The position numbers and the translations under genes are program-made. Below the pieces are notes generated by a model. It searched no databases. It had not been told where the DNA came from and worked only from the letters and a program-made list of their open reading frames with translations. This document shows, piece after piece, positions 45,351-57,848 of a stretch of 64,000 nucleotides of DNA. The stretch is taken from assembly GCF_034190915.1 (NCBI RefSeq), contig NW_026947484.1, positions 72,309,482 to 72,373,481 of the forward strand, in the 5' to 3' direction. Source of the DNA: Cavia porcellus. Its lineage: Eukaryota; Chordata; Mammalia; Rodentia; Caviidae. Numbering within the stretch: position 1 is the stretch's first letter; each line of letters begins with the position of its first letter.

Positions 45351-46749
45351 TGAGAGGCATGCAGTATTTTCCCACAGGGCATTGGGCACATCTTGAAACC
45401 AATCTGTAAGGTTTCCTTTTTTATTTTTGTAAGTAACTGGTATCTCGCTTCCTTGAGTAATCTGCAGGATCTACAAACAAATCAGCAAAAAGTCTGCTAA
45501 TTATACATATAGTAATAAAACACACACAGAGCACAAGGAAGCAAAAATTATTATGATACCCAGCTAATGTCTCTAAGCTTGTACCTTGGCTTTTCCACCA
45601 AAATTATACTGTGTCTGATGTTTTTCTTCTAACCCTCAGACCTCTGATCAGTGTTAACTTTCAGCGTCATACTTCTTCTTGCTTTTAAGAGAACTCTTTT
45701 AGGCTGGGGTCTGGGGAGGACCCCATGCTGTGTGCATTATGATTTGTAATCTTTTGCATTGTGTTGATGACATTCAATGTTCTTTTGACATAATTTATTG
45801 CTTATTTTTAATATTTAGGCATTGTACTTTTGTGTCTCAAAGATGTGCTGATCTCTGCGTTTTTCTTTCTTTCTTCCTTTCCTTCTGGTCCTGGGGACTG
45901 AACTCACGACCCTGAGACATTCTTAATCTTAGGTCATGGACCTGGGCAGGCAAAGGTGAATGGGCTGAAAAGGTTCGCAGAAGCATGCTGGTTGCCACAA
46001 TTCAACACAATTCAGAGCTGACAAATGGAAAGAGAGAGCTGCTCAGAAGAGGAACTTGTTTGGACTGTAAATCTCAGTCACTGGCTGACCTAGAGGCACC
46101 CCATCATGGCTCTGAGGCTAGAACAGGGTATCTGACTGGAGAATAAGTGACAATGTCACTTTTCCAAAACAATAAAGAAAGATAAAGGTCCTTTCCTTGT
46201 CTACTTTTGATTATTTTTTCTTAGAACTATGCTAATTGAATAAGTCAGTACCAGTATATAACTCAGTTTGTTAATAATTCTAATCATGCCCCCATCAGCT
46301 TTTAAATGTTGGTAACAGTGTCATTGTAGTATCTTAGGTTTTCAAACTTATAAAGCAAATAAGGTGTTCTCAAAGCTCCCAATTGTATGGCATTTAAATT
46401 AATATTAAAAGAAGTAATTACATTATAAAATTATAGTTTCCCAAAGGACTTTTGAGTCCGTGTTTCTATAGTATTAGAAGGTAGCAATTACTTGTCTGAA
46501 ATAAACCTTAAGCTCTGGCTCTGTAATTTTCATTAGGATTAATTATGTTGATTGCTTGGTGGTCCATCCCATTTTTTGGAATATCTTCTTAAAAAGAAGA
46601 TTCTTCCTATTGAAGCAATCTAAGAGTGAAGTGGTCCTTAGTGAAACCAGAAAAATAACCATTTTCTTCCTTTGTTCTTCGTTTCTTTCTTTGTTCCTAA
46701 TTTACACTCTCACTAAAGGGAAATGAGTCCTGAACACAAGCCATGTGGC
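45351..46749. other. Intergenic with a short ID remnant
   Basis: A truncated reverse ID (TTCTGGTCCTGGGGACTGAA, CTCACGACCCTGAGA) lies at about 45866-45920 after a CTTT-rich run. No gene was recognised. Confidence 0.5.
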
Positions 46750-46823
46750 AAGAAAGTCAGTCCTCCTGGAACCGATAAAAAGGAAAAAGACAAAAAAAAA
46801 AAAAAAAAAAGAAAGTCAGTCCT
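46750..46823 (+). repeat. Extremely 5'-truncated ID insertion (44 bp) with target-site duplication
   Basis: The 15-bp sequence AAGAAAGTCAGTCCT occurs at 46750-46764 and 46809-46823. Between them is only CCTGGAACCGATAAAAAGGA, AAAAGAC and an A-run. CCTGGTACCGATAAAAAG is the 3' end of the local ID family (compare the complement at 36696-36713), so this is the tail of an ID SINE inserted by L1 machinery. Confidence 0.85.
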
Positions 46824-46939
46824 GTGCTACTAACATTATAACACTTACCATTATCTGGTTAGTGACCCCATCCAACCTCCTCAAGGTGAAGGCCAAGTAA
46901 GAACACCTCATGGAAAAGAGAAGAGTTTAGTTTGAGATG

Positions 46940-47234
46940 CATCCTTATCTGAACATGGCTCTTCACTGTTACCTACTGTGATGCTGGACAAACTAACCTT
47001 AATCTCAGCATATGTAAAACAATCAAAGCTAATGGATTATAATGAGGAATAAATTAGATAAGAGAGGCAGGTAAATAAGGTGCCTAAAAGAGTCTTTCGC
47101 CTGGTAAACCTTCTATCTGGGGTTATACAGTTATTATTCTCAAATATTTTGACAATTGTTTTAAATCTCTTCTCTCATCATTCTTTCTAGTAACGTAAAA
47201 ACGGTAAACATATATATATATATACATATATATA
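46940..47234 (+). repeat. Diverged MIR then (TA)n
   Basis: 46945-47150 follows a MIR-like order (GTTACCTACTGTGATGCTGG, ACAAACTAACCTTAATCTCA, AATGAGGAATAAATTAGATA, GGTGCCTAAAAGAG). An alternating TA tract with one interruption covers 47210-47234. Confidence 0.6.
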
Positions 47235-50200
47235 CATTCCCTCTTTTGAAAACCCAACTGTTCCTTATTTATCCTATTTTGCATAGCCAAAGAAGAATAT
47301 AATTACGGAAGCGAAAGAAGAGAAATCAAGACACTGTGTCTTTACTTGGGTTGGCAGCAGCTGATAGTGAGATTTCAACTAAGAATAATATTCCAAGGGG
47401 GTAAATTAGAAGGTTGACCCCAAATCCTGTTTTTATACAGGATTCCCAGCACTGGTGACCTCAATTTGATAATTTCTTCACTTCTGGTTAAATAAGGCTT
47501 ACTTTGTACAAAGGCAAATCAAAAATAAGAGGCTTAGTTGTTATATTTAAAATCACACAGACATTTGCTGGTAATTTTCCAGGAAACTAATAAGATTAAC
47601 AATAAATTACTCAGTAAAATACAGAGGACTGACGTAGGGGGCAGACCATTCCAGACCCATCCTGTCTCTCATGATCTGTTCCTGTCCCTCATTCCTTTTC
47701 CTATTCCTGTTCTCCAATAAATTTTCCTGCTCTTAACTTCCATTGTTCCTGAAAATTTGTTCTTTAACTTGGGGAACACGAGTTTGGTGTCTGATATCTA
47801 ACATTTTCCCTGTATCATACCAGAATTTCTGTTCATTTAAACAGAAATCCCATCTCTCAGGGGCCATTTCCTTTCTCCAAACGATCTCCTATTCTTAAAA
47901 AGAAAGAGACTGAAGTAGAGCTAGATGACATTTTACATATTACACAGCATGTCACAGTTACTATCAAGATAAATCAGCACCGACAGGGCCGTTTATAGAG
48001 TAGCTATAAAAATGAATTTTCTCCGTGTAAGCTGTCAGTAGCTAGGTGGGTGCTGTCTGCCTGTGGATTTAAGCACTATAAGCAATAATCTGTACATTCT
48101 GGGGAGTCCTAGACAGTCAAAGGAAGACCCTAAGCCCAATAAGATGGAGGATGGGTCACACACATTCCTGGCGGTCCTGTTTCCAGCTGTTTCTCTGTTG
48201 CATCTGCTTTCCTTTTCCCCAGGAGGAAACACTAACTCCTCCCTGGAGATCCAGGGTTGTGCGAGGGGAACCAGGCGGAGCCAAAGAGCATGCCATATTG
48301 TCCATCCCACAGGGCTGGGCCGAGGGACAGGCTCAGTTCTCCCACAGGTGTCCAGGGCTATAAGACAGGCAGGGTTATTGCAAGCATGTTGCAATGCTGA
48401 GCAAAAAGAGAGGGAGCCTCAGTCAGGGAGCAGGGAGCCAACAGACGGAAAGGGCAATCCGATCTGCTGGTGGCCAGCAAGCTGCCTACCCACCAACGCC
48501 TGCAACAGGACCTGTCCCTCAACTCGAAGTGACACAGCACAGTGGCTCCGTAGATTCCTGCTCATAAACCAGTTTGATTCGGTTTTCTGTCCCTGATAAT
48601 TGCACGGACCTGACAATGTCAGAGAGAGCCAAATCATTCCCTAGGAGAGGAGTTTTTTCTTCTTTCAAAAGAATGCAAACAAGAAAGGCAAATGAAGAGA
48701 GGAAGTCAGCAGCTGTAATTCTTGCAGAAAATGAGTGGAAGGATGATGAATATTGTATTGGTGGATTTTTTTTTTGCATTCTATGAAAAATAATTTCTGC
48801 ATTCTATGAAAGATAATTTTGAGCTTTCCAAAACTCGGCAAAGTGTAAGGACACCTTGTATGAATGTGGGGTGGGAGAAAGAAGGAAGGAAGAGAGAGAG
48901 GCAAAAAGACGGGGTCCTACACATGTCATCAATATGACCCAAAAAAGGAAAACCAGAGGCAGCGGTAATGTGACCTTAGGTCCAACATGTTCCACAAAAC
49001 AGGAGCTCCAGGCCAGAGTTACAGCTTTGGCAACGCATGGAATCACTGACGGAAGCCTGTGAATCCACTGGGGTCTTGAGATGGGGGTTTAAGCCCACCT
49101 TCTCTTTATCTTGAGGAATGGGGCATCTCTGACTATCACCTTATTCTTAAGTCTACTTATTTGACAATAATATTACTTAACAGTAAGAATTTTCTCAACC
49201 AATTCTAATTTTGCATTGGTTAAACGGGAACCAAAAAGACAAACAAAAATCTATACACAGAGTAAAAAATAAGTACTGCATTTTTCCAAAAATGTCTTGA
49301 AATAAGGAACTGCGTAATCAATAAATTCTTTCCTTTTATTCATTTGCAATGTATCAGCTTTCCAGCTGCCAAGTAAACTCAAAGAAAAAAACAAAATGTA
49401 TACACATTATAGCTTTAAATGTAGCTCTTTGGGCACTACACTAGGCTTGTACCAATTTACCTTGCTTCGCATTCTTGGAAGTTGTCAGTAACCCTAAATA
49501 AGGATCTTACTACTGTGAAAAATGTGTGCATTATCAACTTTCACCACCACACTCTAACTTGGAACTCCTGCCGTTCAGTTAACATTTACTAAATTCTCCT
49601 GTGATAGATGTCTATGAGACATAGACTATTTAGTAGTCAGCACCTACACTGTCAAAAAATCGCATGTGGAAAACATGTGCATAATATGATCTAGTCATTC
49701 CCATTGGCTAATTTCAATCACAAGCAATCAACAGTAGACATAAAAATTAAGGAAAAAGAGAAGCCAGATTTTGCAAGTTGTTCGCTGAGGGAGCCAAACT
49801 CTGGGAGAGATCAGTATGCGGATGATGTATTAAGGGTGCTCTTTTTAGGATCAAGACATGTAAAAGGGAAGAGAAGGAAGCAGGACTAGCCAGGGACAGA
49901 AGCAATCTGAGCACTCCATGTATTACTAATTCAGTTAGACCTCTGGGTACATAGAAGCATCAAACGGTTGGTGATGCCTGTCCTGGGAAGGAGGCTGAGA
50001 TATAGTCCAAACCCTACAGTTGGTAACCGGGACATCTACTGTCCGTGAGGAGAGCATGGGACCAGGACTGTGGAAATACACAAGGGAAATGTGAAACATC
50101 TGACGATGCTGACCTAACAAAACTGTGCCGTACAACACGAACACTCCTGCTGTGATTTTTCCCCCCTCACAACATGGAAGGAAAACAAAATGCAGATTCT

Positions 50201-51249
50201 TTTCTTTATTCCTTTTATAGGACTACCTACAGCTGTTCAACAAGTAGAGAACAAGAGATATGGCTGGGACATGCCGCATGTTGGGACAATAGGGACGGGC
50301 TTTCTGCATTAGTACTCAATTAGTTAATTAACTTAGCGACCCTATCACACTGCAAAGACCAGCCCCTCACACATGCTTTCTCTGTGTATCTGAAGAGTGA
50401 AAACAGCAGGGGAGAGACCAGGCCCTGGGTCCAGTCAATTCCTCATCACTTATGAAAAAGAAAAGCAAAGGGAAAACATCAGATGCCTTCAACTGGAAAC
50501 GTTCTGGTTTCCAGAGAAACAGTCCTTGCCATATTTTTATCTGAGAACTCCTATGGATTTTGCAGAGTTGGGGGACAGCTTCGTACAAAGTTAATCACAG
50601 CCTGCTCGGGTGATTTTAGCATGCATTTATTTGCTTGTCGCGTGAGGAGAGTGTGCCTCGACTGTATGACGTGAGAGGGCGGACCTTGCCAGCGAATTAT
50701 GTATTATATGATTTGTTAAACTTTGGGACCGAGGCCAGAGCTTCATGCTGAAAACCTCTAATCAGCCTCAGATTGTTCAGACTCAAAGCTGTGTTGATAA
50801 TAGCAGAGAGAGGGATGGGTGTATCTTCCTTTTGCAAACCAAATAGAAACATACATTGTAACTGAAATCGCCTTAAAATTTCCCCGGATGGAGCTAGAAA
50901 TTTATAAGTTGATGAGTGTGTGGAAGCAATTGGAAAGCTATTTATTAAAATTACTGAGTTACCAGAACCCTCTCTGTCCCCAAGAAATGTTGAGGGGGAT
51001 ATCAACACAAAGTAACCCTCCAAAATGTATTACAGTCTGCATACTAATTGATAAACAACAGCCAAGAAGAAATAGTTACTACACTAATTAATAATTTTAA
51101 TAAGCCAAGTCAGAGTGAAAGTATCTTCCCCCTGTTCTTGCAATCCTGCATCAAAATCTAAATGGATTGTTCAGGATTATTTGCATGTTTTCATAGTAAA
51201 AGATACTAAAGTATTGCTCCTAGAAGCAAACCTGAACATTTAAAAACAC
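47235..51249. other. Intergenic, no gene supported
   Basis: The longest ORF is 177 codons at 48063-48596 on +, in a locally GC-richer stretch. It has a weak hydrophobic patch and Cys/Arg/Ser-rich composition, with no recognised domain, and is overlapped by a 119-codon ORF on the other strand. No SINE or LTR was recognised across about 4 kb, unusual for this window. Confidence 0.4.
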
Positions 51250-51358
51250 TTCTCATTGGGGCTGGGGATTTAGCTCAGCGGCATAAGCGCCTACCTTGCA
51301 AGAACACAGTCATGACTTTGATTCCCAGTACCGTTTTTTTTTTTTTTTAAAAAAACAC
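51250..51358 (+). repeat. ID SINE with atypical T-rich tail
   Basis: Forward ID: GGGGCTGGGGATTTAGCTCA, GCGGCATAAGCGCCTACCTT, GACTTTGATTCCCAGTACCG. The tail is a T-run followed by an A-run, not just A. Imperfect flanks AAAAACACTTCTC and AAAAACACCTCTT suggest the target-site duplication. Confidence 0.88.
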
Positions 51359-51467
51359 CTCTTGTTTTCCTTGGCTTTGGTCATAACCCTACTAGTAATT
51401 TTTTTGACAGAAGTAATGGCAAGGGTGGGAAGGTTCTTTGTGTTTTTGTTCGAGTAGACATTTCTTT

Positions 51468-51548
51468 GTTTTTGGTACCAGGGATTGAACTCACAACCTC
51501 ACACTTGACAAGCAAGTGCTTATGCTGCTGAGCTAAATCCCCAGTCCC
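51468..51548 (-). repeat. ID SINE
   Basis: Reverse-complement ID: TTTTTGGTACCAGGGATTGA, ACTCACAACCTCACACTTGA, AAGTGCTTATGCTGCTGAGC and TAAATCCCCAGTCCCC. It sits about 110 bp from a forward ID, an inverted pair. Confidence 0.9.
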
Positions 51549-51846
51549 CTAAGCGTTACTCTTAAATTCTATCTCCTTTGACTAAATGAAACACGAAGTA
51601 AATTAGGCCAAAGAATATTCTCCTCCTCATTAAAGGATTGAACTCATTTGTTTGTTCATAATTGGTTAAAAAATTGTATCCAATTAATCGGTTTTTTAAA
51701 AAAAGTATCCAATCAAAAACCACACACTCAAAGGCCCAGCAGGACAGGACAAAGAGGAGGATCTGGCTCTGACTTGTTGGGTTTGGAGACGTCCTCGTCC
51801 CCTCCCACACCTGTCTCATAGCCTTGGTTTCCACTGCTTTCCCAGT

Positions 51847-51869
51847 ACACACACACACACACACACACT
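51847..51869. repeat. (AC)n microsatellite
   Basis: About 11 dinucleotide repeats. Confidence 0.95.
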
Positions 51870-53184
51870 CAGCACTCAAGTCCACTGTATTTTATTTTAA
51901 TCACGGTGGAGCCTCAAGTTCCATACAAACAGCTTGGGTTAAACTGGAATCTTAGGTTTGATTTACAATCAGAGTCTTGACTTATGCCCTGAGTGCCAGC
52001 CTCTTGTGAGGTTGTAAACAGATTTGTGGTGCCAGGAAAGTGTACATAAGCTTACATAAGCATCAGCGTGAGCCCAGATCTGCATGTTTGTAGATGTCAT
52101 TTTGGTCAGTGCTTTATAGAATCACTATGATTGCTGTTATCAAAAACAGTCCTCAGAAAGCGAAGGGCAGGAAGGGAAAGAAACAGCCTTGACCAGGTTT
52201 TAGCTCTGAAAGGTTGAGACACAGTGAGCCAAAAGTTGAGACACAGTGCCACAGACTGTCCCAAGGAGAGGAGAGGACACCAGAGAGCCAGGGTCCTGTG
52301 CTCTTGTGGGAAGGGACTTTCCTCCCAAACAATAACCACCTTCTATTTCATTCTCCCTTCCTGTAAGCCAAAGCTGTCACCTTGAATGGTGAGTACAGAA
52401 TAAAATTTTTGTATCTGGTAAACTAGGCACCTTTTATAACCTTTTGGTGAATACATTAGGAAAATTATTGGCAGATTACATACATTATGCAATTTTTTTC
52501 AGTTATGAAAAGGTTAGTGAGGGGGTGCTTTGGGAGGTTCAGAATGTATTATGGGTATTTCCATTATTTTTTATGGGAAAAATAGTCTTGACTTACAACC
52601 AGCTTTAGTTATAACCGACTTGAGTTACAGCCAGCCCTCCTAAACAAATTCAGCTTGTCAGTCACGGGCTCACTGCAGTTCGTTTTATGGTTTGGAGCAA
52701 CCATTGCTTAAGAATATTGAACAATGTTTTTAAAGAAATCAGTATTCCTTTACTAACAGGCATTTTTGGATTTTATGTTACCCCACAGTCAACTGTGGTC
52801 ACTTCTTAAAAGAAAATCTGATTTTTGTTTTTGTTTTTTTGTATTTTCCAAGCAACGGGAAAGGTGCCAGTCCTATTAACTGCTTAATGACTGCATACAC
52901 TGCATTCTCTATAGTGTGACACACGGCTGTTAATAGAATGTTGAAAACAGGTGGCTTCATGAAAAGTATGTCTTCAGGAGTCACCAAGACCCCAATTGGA
53001 ATCCAGGTTGTATCCCCAGGCTGCTTAATCTGAGAGGTTACTCACCTTTCTTGGACTTTGGTTTCCTACAGTGAAAAATGAATGATATTCCCCAATTCAA
53101 ACAGACGTGGTGAGAGTTAATGGGGACCAGTCCAGGTTCCTGGGCCTTTTACGCAGCCAGGGTACAGGAAACAGCTTTCTTAGA
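51870..53184. other. Intergenic with one MIR remnant
   Basis: 52985-53100 shows a MIR-like order (TCTGAGAGGTTACTCACC, TTTCTTGGACTTTGGTTTCC, GTGAAAAATGAATGATA). The remainder has no recognised feature. Confidence 0.45.
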
Positions 53185-53410
53185 CATAGCTCAGGCTGCT
53201 GCATCAAAATATCCCAGATTGCATGGCTTAAAAACCAAAAATGTATTTTCTCACATCTCTGGAGGCTTAAATCCAAGTACAAGGGGCCAGCAGGTGATTT
53301 CTGCAGACGCCTCTTTCTCCTGGGCATGCATGGGGGCCTCGTGTTCCTCCCTCTGAGCACACCCAATGGCCCCATTTCAACTTCATCAGGCGTATAAAGA
53401 CCTTTTCTCC
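53185..53410 (-). mobile_element. MLT1-like LTR fragment, reverse
   Basis: Complement-sense blocks: GCTGCTGCATCAAAATATCC, TGGCTTAAAAACCAAAAATG, TATTTTCTCACATCTCTGGA, GGCTTAAATCCAAGTACAAG, AGGCGTATAAAGACC. The ORFs over it are by-products. Confidence 0.62.
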
Positions 53411-54117
53411 AAACTTTGAGGTCCCAGCACTTGGGGGGCTTCAATAAATGCACTAGAAGAAGAGACTGTGGCACAGTTCAGCCTGTGGCTGACAGTGATA
53501 TGTAAGATTAAGCCTTGATATGAGTCCCGAAAGGAATCTTCTGGGTGCTCAGGACTCAAGTTTTCCCATTTCGGCACAGCTCAAGAAACCACAGCAGGGG
53601 CCCTCTCGAGCACTGCTTCTGCCTGGGCCCTTGGTGGGCATGTGAATGTCACTCCCATTTCTGAGGAAACTTGGGTATCACAGCCCTGGCGTGCTTCAGA
53701 CAGCCCAGCCAGCCTTGTGCCGTAGGGTGGACCCTCCACCCTGAGCCCCCATCAGCTCACTCCCTGGGCCTCTGGGTGGGCTTCATGTATTAAGATAACA
53801 GCTGATTTATCCTTTCTCAAGCTCCTCCCCGCTGGAGTTTGGACAGCATGGACCCGAGTGGTAGGCTCTGTTCCTAGCCTGCTCTCAAATCAAGTTCACG
53901 GGGGTGCTACACCTGCTCACTCCAGGCTTAGCCAAAGCCTCACTGACACTCCCTCCTGGCATCCTTCCCTGCCAGGCCGTTCACACGCTCTCAGCTCCAC
54001 TTCAGGGGAGGACTCCTTTCCACTCAAACCTTCAGGCTTCCAACATGTTCAATGCGTACTTGAAAGGGGAGCCTGCTACTTGACCCTGATACTGCTCTCT
54101 CTAATACTTGGCACCCA
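53411..54117. other. Intergenic, nothing recognised
   Basis: A 122-codon ORF at 53858-54226 runs into MIR sequence at its 3' end, so it is not a credible gene. Confidence 0.45.
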
Positions 54118-54310
54118 TACTTGCTGTGTAGACAGCTCTGCAATCAGAGTGCCTGTGCTCAACTCCTGTGCTATGGCCTTGGACCAAATACTTAGCTTCT
54201 TTACGGCTCAGTTCACCCACCTATAAAATAGGTATAATTCCGTAATAGCTTTTATCAGGAGGATTGTAATGAGTGGAATCAATGATATATGTAAAGGGTT
54301 TATCATGATA
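54118..54310 (+). repeat. MIR SINE
   Basis: MIR order is clear: AGAGTGCCTGTGCTCAACTC, GGCCTTGGACCAAATACTTA, CCCACCTATAAAATAGGTAT, GAGGATTGTAATGAGTGGAA, TGTAAAGGGTTTATCATGA. Confidence 0.8.
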
Positions 54311-54664
54311 TTATGATTATTGTCACCACTATTTAACATTCTTCTGAATGCTGACTCTTCTATGCATGATTTTTTCTGGAATGATCTTATTCAATTTTAA
54401 ACAATTCCATGGAGGAAATAGTTTCCCATCTTTATTTTACATATAAGATGGTCAGGTCCACAGCCTAAATTCACAAAGCTTTCGGGCCTCACTGGTGGAA
54501 TTCAGACCATCTCAGTCTCATCTCATACAGTGTTTTTCACCACTGTTCTTAATAAGTAATATTGATCTCTCATGATCGATTAGTCAACAGATTTTATATA
54601 GACACTATGTGCTGCTCCATAGCTGAGTGAGGAACACCAGAAGTGTAAGAAGAAATAACATTGC

Positions 54665-54830
54665 CTTTGAAGTTTTTTGTTTTTGTTTTTGTTTTCGAGG
54701 CAACGTCTTGCTGTGTTTCCCAGCCCATCCCCAGATTCCTGGGCTCAAACTGTCCTCCTGCCTCTACTTCCCAAGAAGCGACAGGAAGGGTGTCCCAAGG
54801 GTGACAGGAAGACCATTGCACTTGGCTTTT
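54665..54830 (-). repeat. Diverged B1 SINE
   Basis: TTTTCGAGGCAACGTCTTGC, TGTGTTTCCCAGCCCATCCC, TGTCCTCCTGCCTCTACTTC, then GACCATTGCACTTGGCT. Old or monomer-like copy. Confidence 0.6.
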
Positions 54831-57414
54831 CAAGGATCTTCTAATCTCATTGAGAAAAACTGGTATATAAGTAAGAAGCCAGAATCGGAGTCACAAGGCA
54901 CTGGGTACAAATAAAAGTGGGAATGAAAATATGTTATGAATTTCAGAGAGAGAGAGGAGGACTATGGTGAGCCAGGAAGGTTAAGGAAAGCTTGATGGAA
55001 GAGGGGCAGGGGCATGATGACTGGAACACAAGAGCTTTGCACATTCTGACAATTTAATAAATTAGGCAAACAACGAAGAAAAAAGTAGAACCGGAAATTG
55101 AGAGGAAGACAAGGAAAGCCATTTCAGAAGACTCAGGTGTGCAAGTAACTGCTAAATTGGAGGAAATGTCAGTGAACTCACAGTGGCAATTTATGCTAAC
55201 CCTAAACGCAGTGTCCTCAGAAATATTCAAAGCGAAACTAATTAAGAGAGTAGTGAAAGTTTAATTGCACGGGGCTCTAGCAACCCAGGCCTTAGCAGCT
55301 GCCTGAAGGCTGAAAGGAATAAATAGCTTGATACAGGCCAAGGAGCTTTGTTCTGAAGCTTAAAGAATAAACACCTGGGGAGAATGGAAATGGACTGCAC
55401 GGTTTCTCAGTGTGTTTTTACATAATTATAACCTAAAGTGATGAAAAACAATCAGACACATGTTGTCAAAGCAAGCAAAGAAACTATGCAATCAAGTTTG
55501 CACTAACCCAGTGACTTAGTGAGCCAGAGGTTTGAAAACGCAAAGAGAGAAAACCAGCAAGCCATCGTGTTGAGAAGTAATTAAGACTGAAGGTTCTCCA
55601 GCTTGAAACACTCTACCAGCAAAAGTTAATGGCAATAAACAGCACAGTTTTGTAAGGTGATGTCTGCCTGCAGAGAATGCTGGGAGTTGGGGTTTACTTG
55701 GTAAATGCTTTGTTAGCACCATCCACGTGAAGCAGAATAGTTCATGCGTGGTAGCTCTCTGGGCAGCTGCGCATCAGCTCCTGCCTCCAAGGTTCTTTGA
55801 AACTTATTGCTTGCACTTTGCATGATTAGAAAACCCAGTGGCCACCAGGACATAGCAAGTCATTAGCTTCAGGCAAGGAGGAGCCCTGCCCTAGGATGCA
55901 TAACTTAGGGTTCTGCTTTGGTGCTTCCCAAGATACATCTCTCCTAGGACCCGATGGTGCAGAGGGATGTGCACACCTAGAATCCATGAATCTTCCCCTC
56001 GCTTTCATCAAGTATATTGTAGCCACTCTGCAAATCCCTGTAGACCTTGTCCCCAGCGCTGTCCTTCGGGAGGTAAATTGTAGCAATGGAGAGAAAATTT
56101 CCAGTCATACGGAGTTCCAATGGACAGTTCAGGGAATCTATCCCACTTGCACGGGGCCCCTCAGGGCTTATTTGGGGCCAAGCATTCAGAGGGAAGAAGG
56201 TGGTACGCCTTTGAGGGTCAGGGCCCAGCATCCTCTGCAGGACTGTGTTCAATCTGGCACTCTGGGGAGGCTGATGATGCTAAATTCAAACCTGACCCAT
56301 AAAGTCATCATGAAGGATTATTCCTTGAGGTACATCACTTGTCGGTTGTTGCTTTTAACTATAAATTTTACTTATACACCAGGTATATGGCTCTCCTTTA
56401 TCTTCTTGCCCTTAGCCCCATAAAGGCTGTAGCAAGTCCAGGACACACAAAAGAATCCAACAGTGGTGGAAAGGGCTGTGTTACGGAAATCCTTAGTCCC
56501 GCCTTGTCTCAACTGAGGGCTAGGAAGGCCAGGCTGCAGGTGTGACTTCTGAGTGTTATCCTACCCCCAGCCTCTTCCACATCTTCGGTTCTCTCTCTCC
56601 TTTCTCTGTTCTTTCTTACTCGCAGTTTGACTTTTCCCTGGCACAGTCTGGAAGGCCAGCAGTGTACTCCCTGGGTATCACTTCAGTGGTTGTCATCCGG
56701 GGCCAGAAGACAGATGACTGGTTCAGAACTATAAAAGCGTGGGTGATTTGTCCGGAGGCTGAGCTCCCACCTCCCCCCTCCCAGCCCTGGTGGGCGAAGG
56801 GTGAACTCTGCCCCACGTTCTAACCCAGCTCCTTCTCCTCTTTCCCTAGGCCTTTGGGAGTGAATTTGCTCAGTATCTGGTCTTAATGGGCGATCACTGC
56901 TCTTCCTTGATTCCGTGCTTGCATTTGTGCACCATGATGAGAATACGTGGTCATTGCTTGTTGTTTATCTTCAGAAAAATGTTTAAATGCAATTTAAAAA
57001 ATTAAGCAATTATTTGAACTAAATCAAAGTACTCTTCTATTGAGCATAAATGCTTCAAAACTGACTTTGAAGGGCACTGTTTTTGCCTAGGTTTCTAAGT
57101 AGCTGCCTTCTCTTCTCCCTTTCTGCCTTAACACAGCTTTTGTTGATGGTTGCCTTGGTGTTAATAGCACCTAGGTTCATTCTGTTGGAAACAATATTTG
57201 CTAGGGGTTGTTTCTTGTTTATAGTTTAGGGGTTCGATTTATTTTATATAATTAATACTTCCTGCACCTAAAGTACATCCTGGAAGTGATAATACCCCAA
57301 AAAATTAAAGTCCATGAAAAAGTGTGCCCTCTGCTGGAACAGCGGTGTCATTACACTATCAGTCACCTGACATGATGTAAAATTTGTAAGAAATGTGAAG
57401 TTCTAGTAAAGATC
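54831..57414. other. Intergenic, no gene supported
   Basis: A 175-codon ORF at 55896-56423 on + has mixed hydrophobic C-terminal residues but no recognised domain, is overlapped by antisense ORFs, and lacks splice or promoter context. No repeat was confidently recognised. Confidence 0.4.
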
Positions 57415-57495
57415 CAGCTGAGGATATAGATCAGCGGCACGGTACCTGCCTGGCAAGCACAAGGTCTTGTGTTTGCAAAACAAACAAAAAAACCA
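57415..57495 (+). repeat. ID SINE, diverged
   Basis: Forward ID: GCTGAGGATATAGATCAGCG, GCACGGTACCTGCCTGGCAA, GCACAAGGTCTTGTG and an A-rich tail (CAAACAAAAAAACC). Confidence 0.78.
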
Positions 57496-57734
57496 CCAAT
57501 GTTGTGTAAGGCTTTATTATTTAGATGCATAGAATTAATAGATGCCTGTCTATATTAACTTCTATCACATACTCAGTTCAGAAACAGAGCTCAGCAGTGA
57601 GGTAAGAACACACTATTGAGTTCTCTGTATATAAAATTCCATCTTAGACCAAGAGATTTTCTTTCACAAATTATACGGACACTATCAAAGCAAGACAAGA
57701 TTGTCCTTGAAAAAAATTTTAAAAAGCATATATG

Positions 57735-57834
57735 GTGGGCTGGGGATTTAGCTCAGCGGCATAAGCACCTGCCTTGTAAGCAGACGGTTGTGAGTTCGAT
57801 CCCCAGCACTGACAAAAAAAAAAAAAAAAAAAAA
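57735..57834 (+). repeat. ID SINE, near consensus, with 14-bp target-site duplication
   Basis: Forward ID: GGGCTGGGGATTTAGCTCAG, CGGCATAAGCACCTGCCTTG, GGTTGTGAGTTCGATCCCCA, GCACTGAC then a long A-run. AAAAAGCATATATG lies at 57721-57734 and again at 57835-57848. Pol III A box (TAGCTCAGCGG) and B box (AGTTCGATCCC) are intact, so a young copy. Confidence 0.95.
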
Positions 57835-57848
57835 AAAAAGCATATATG

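Noticed and set aside
53858..54226. 122-codon ORF
   Set aside because: Its 3' third is MIR sequence and there is no recognised domain.
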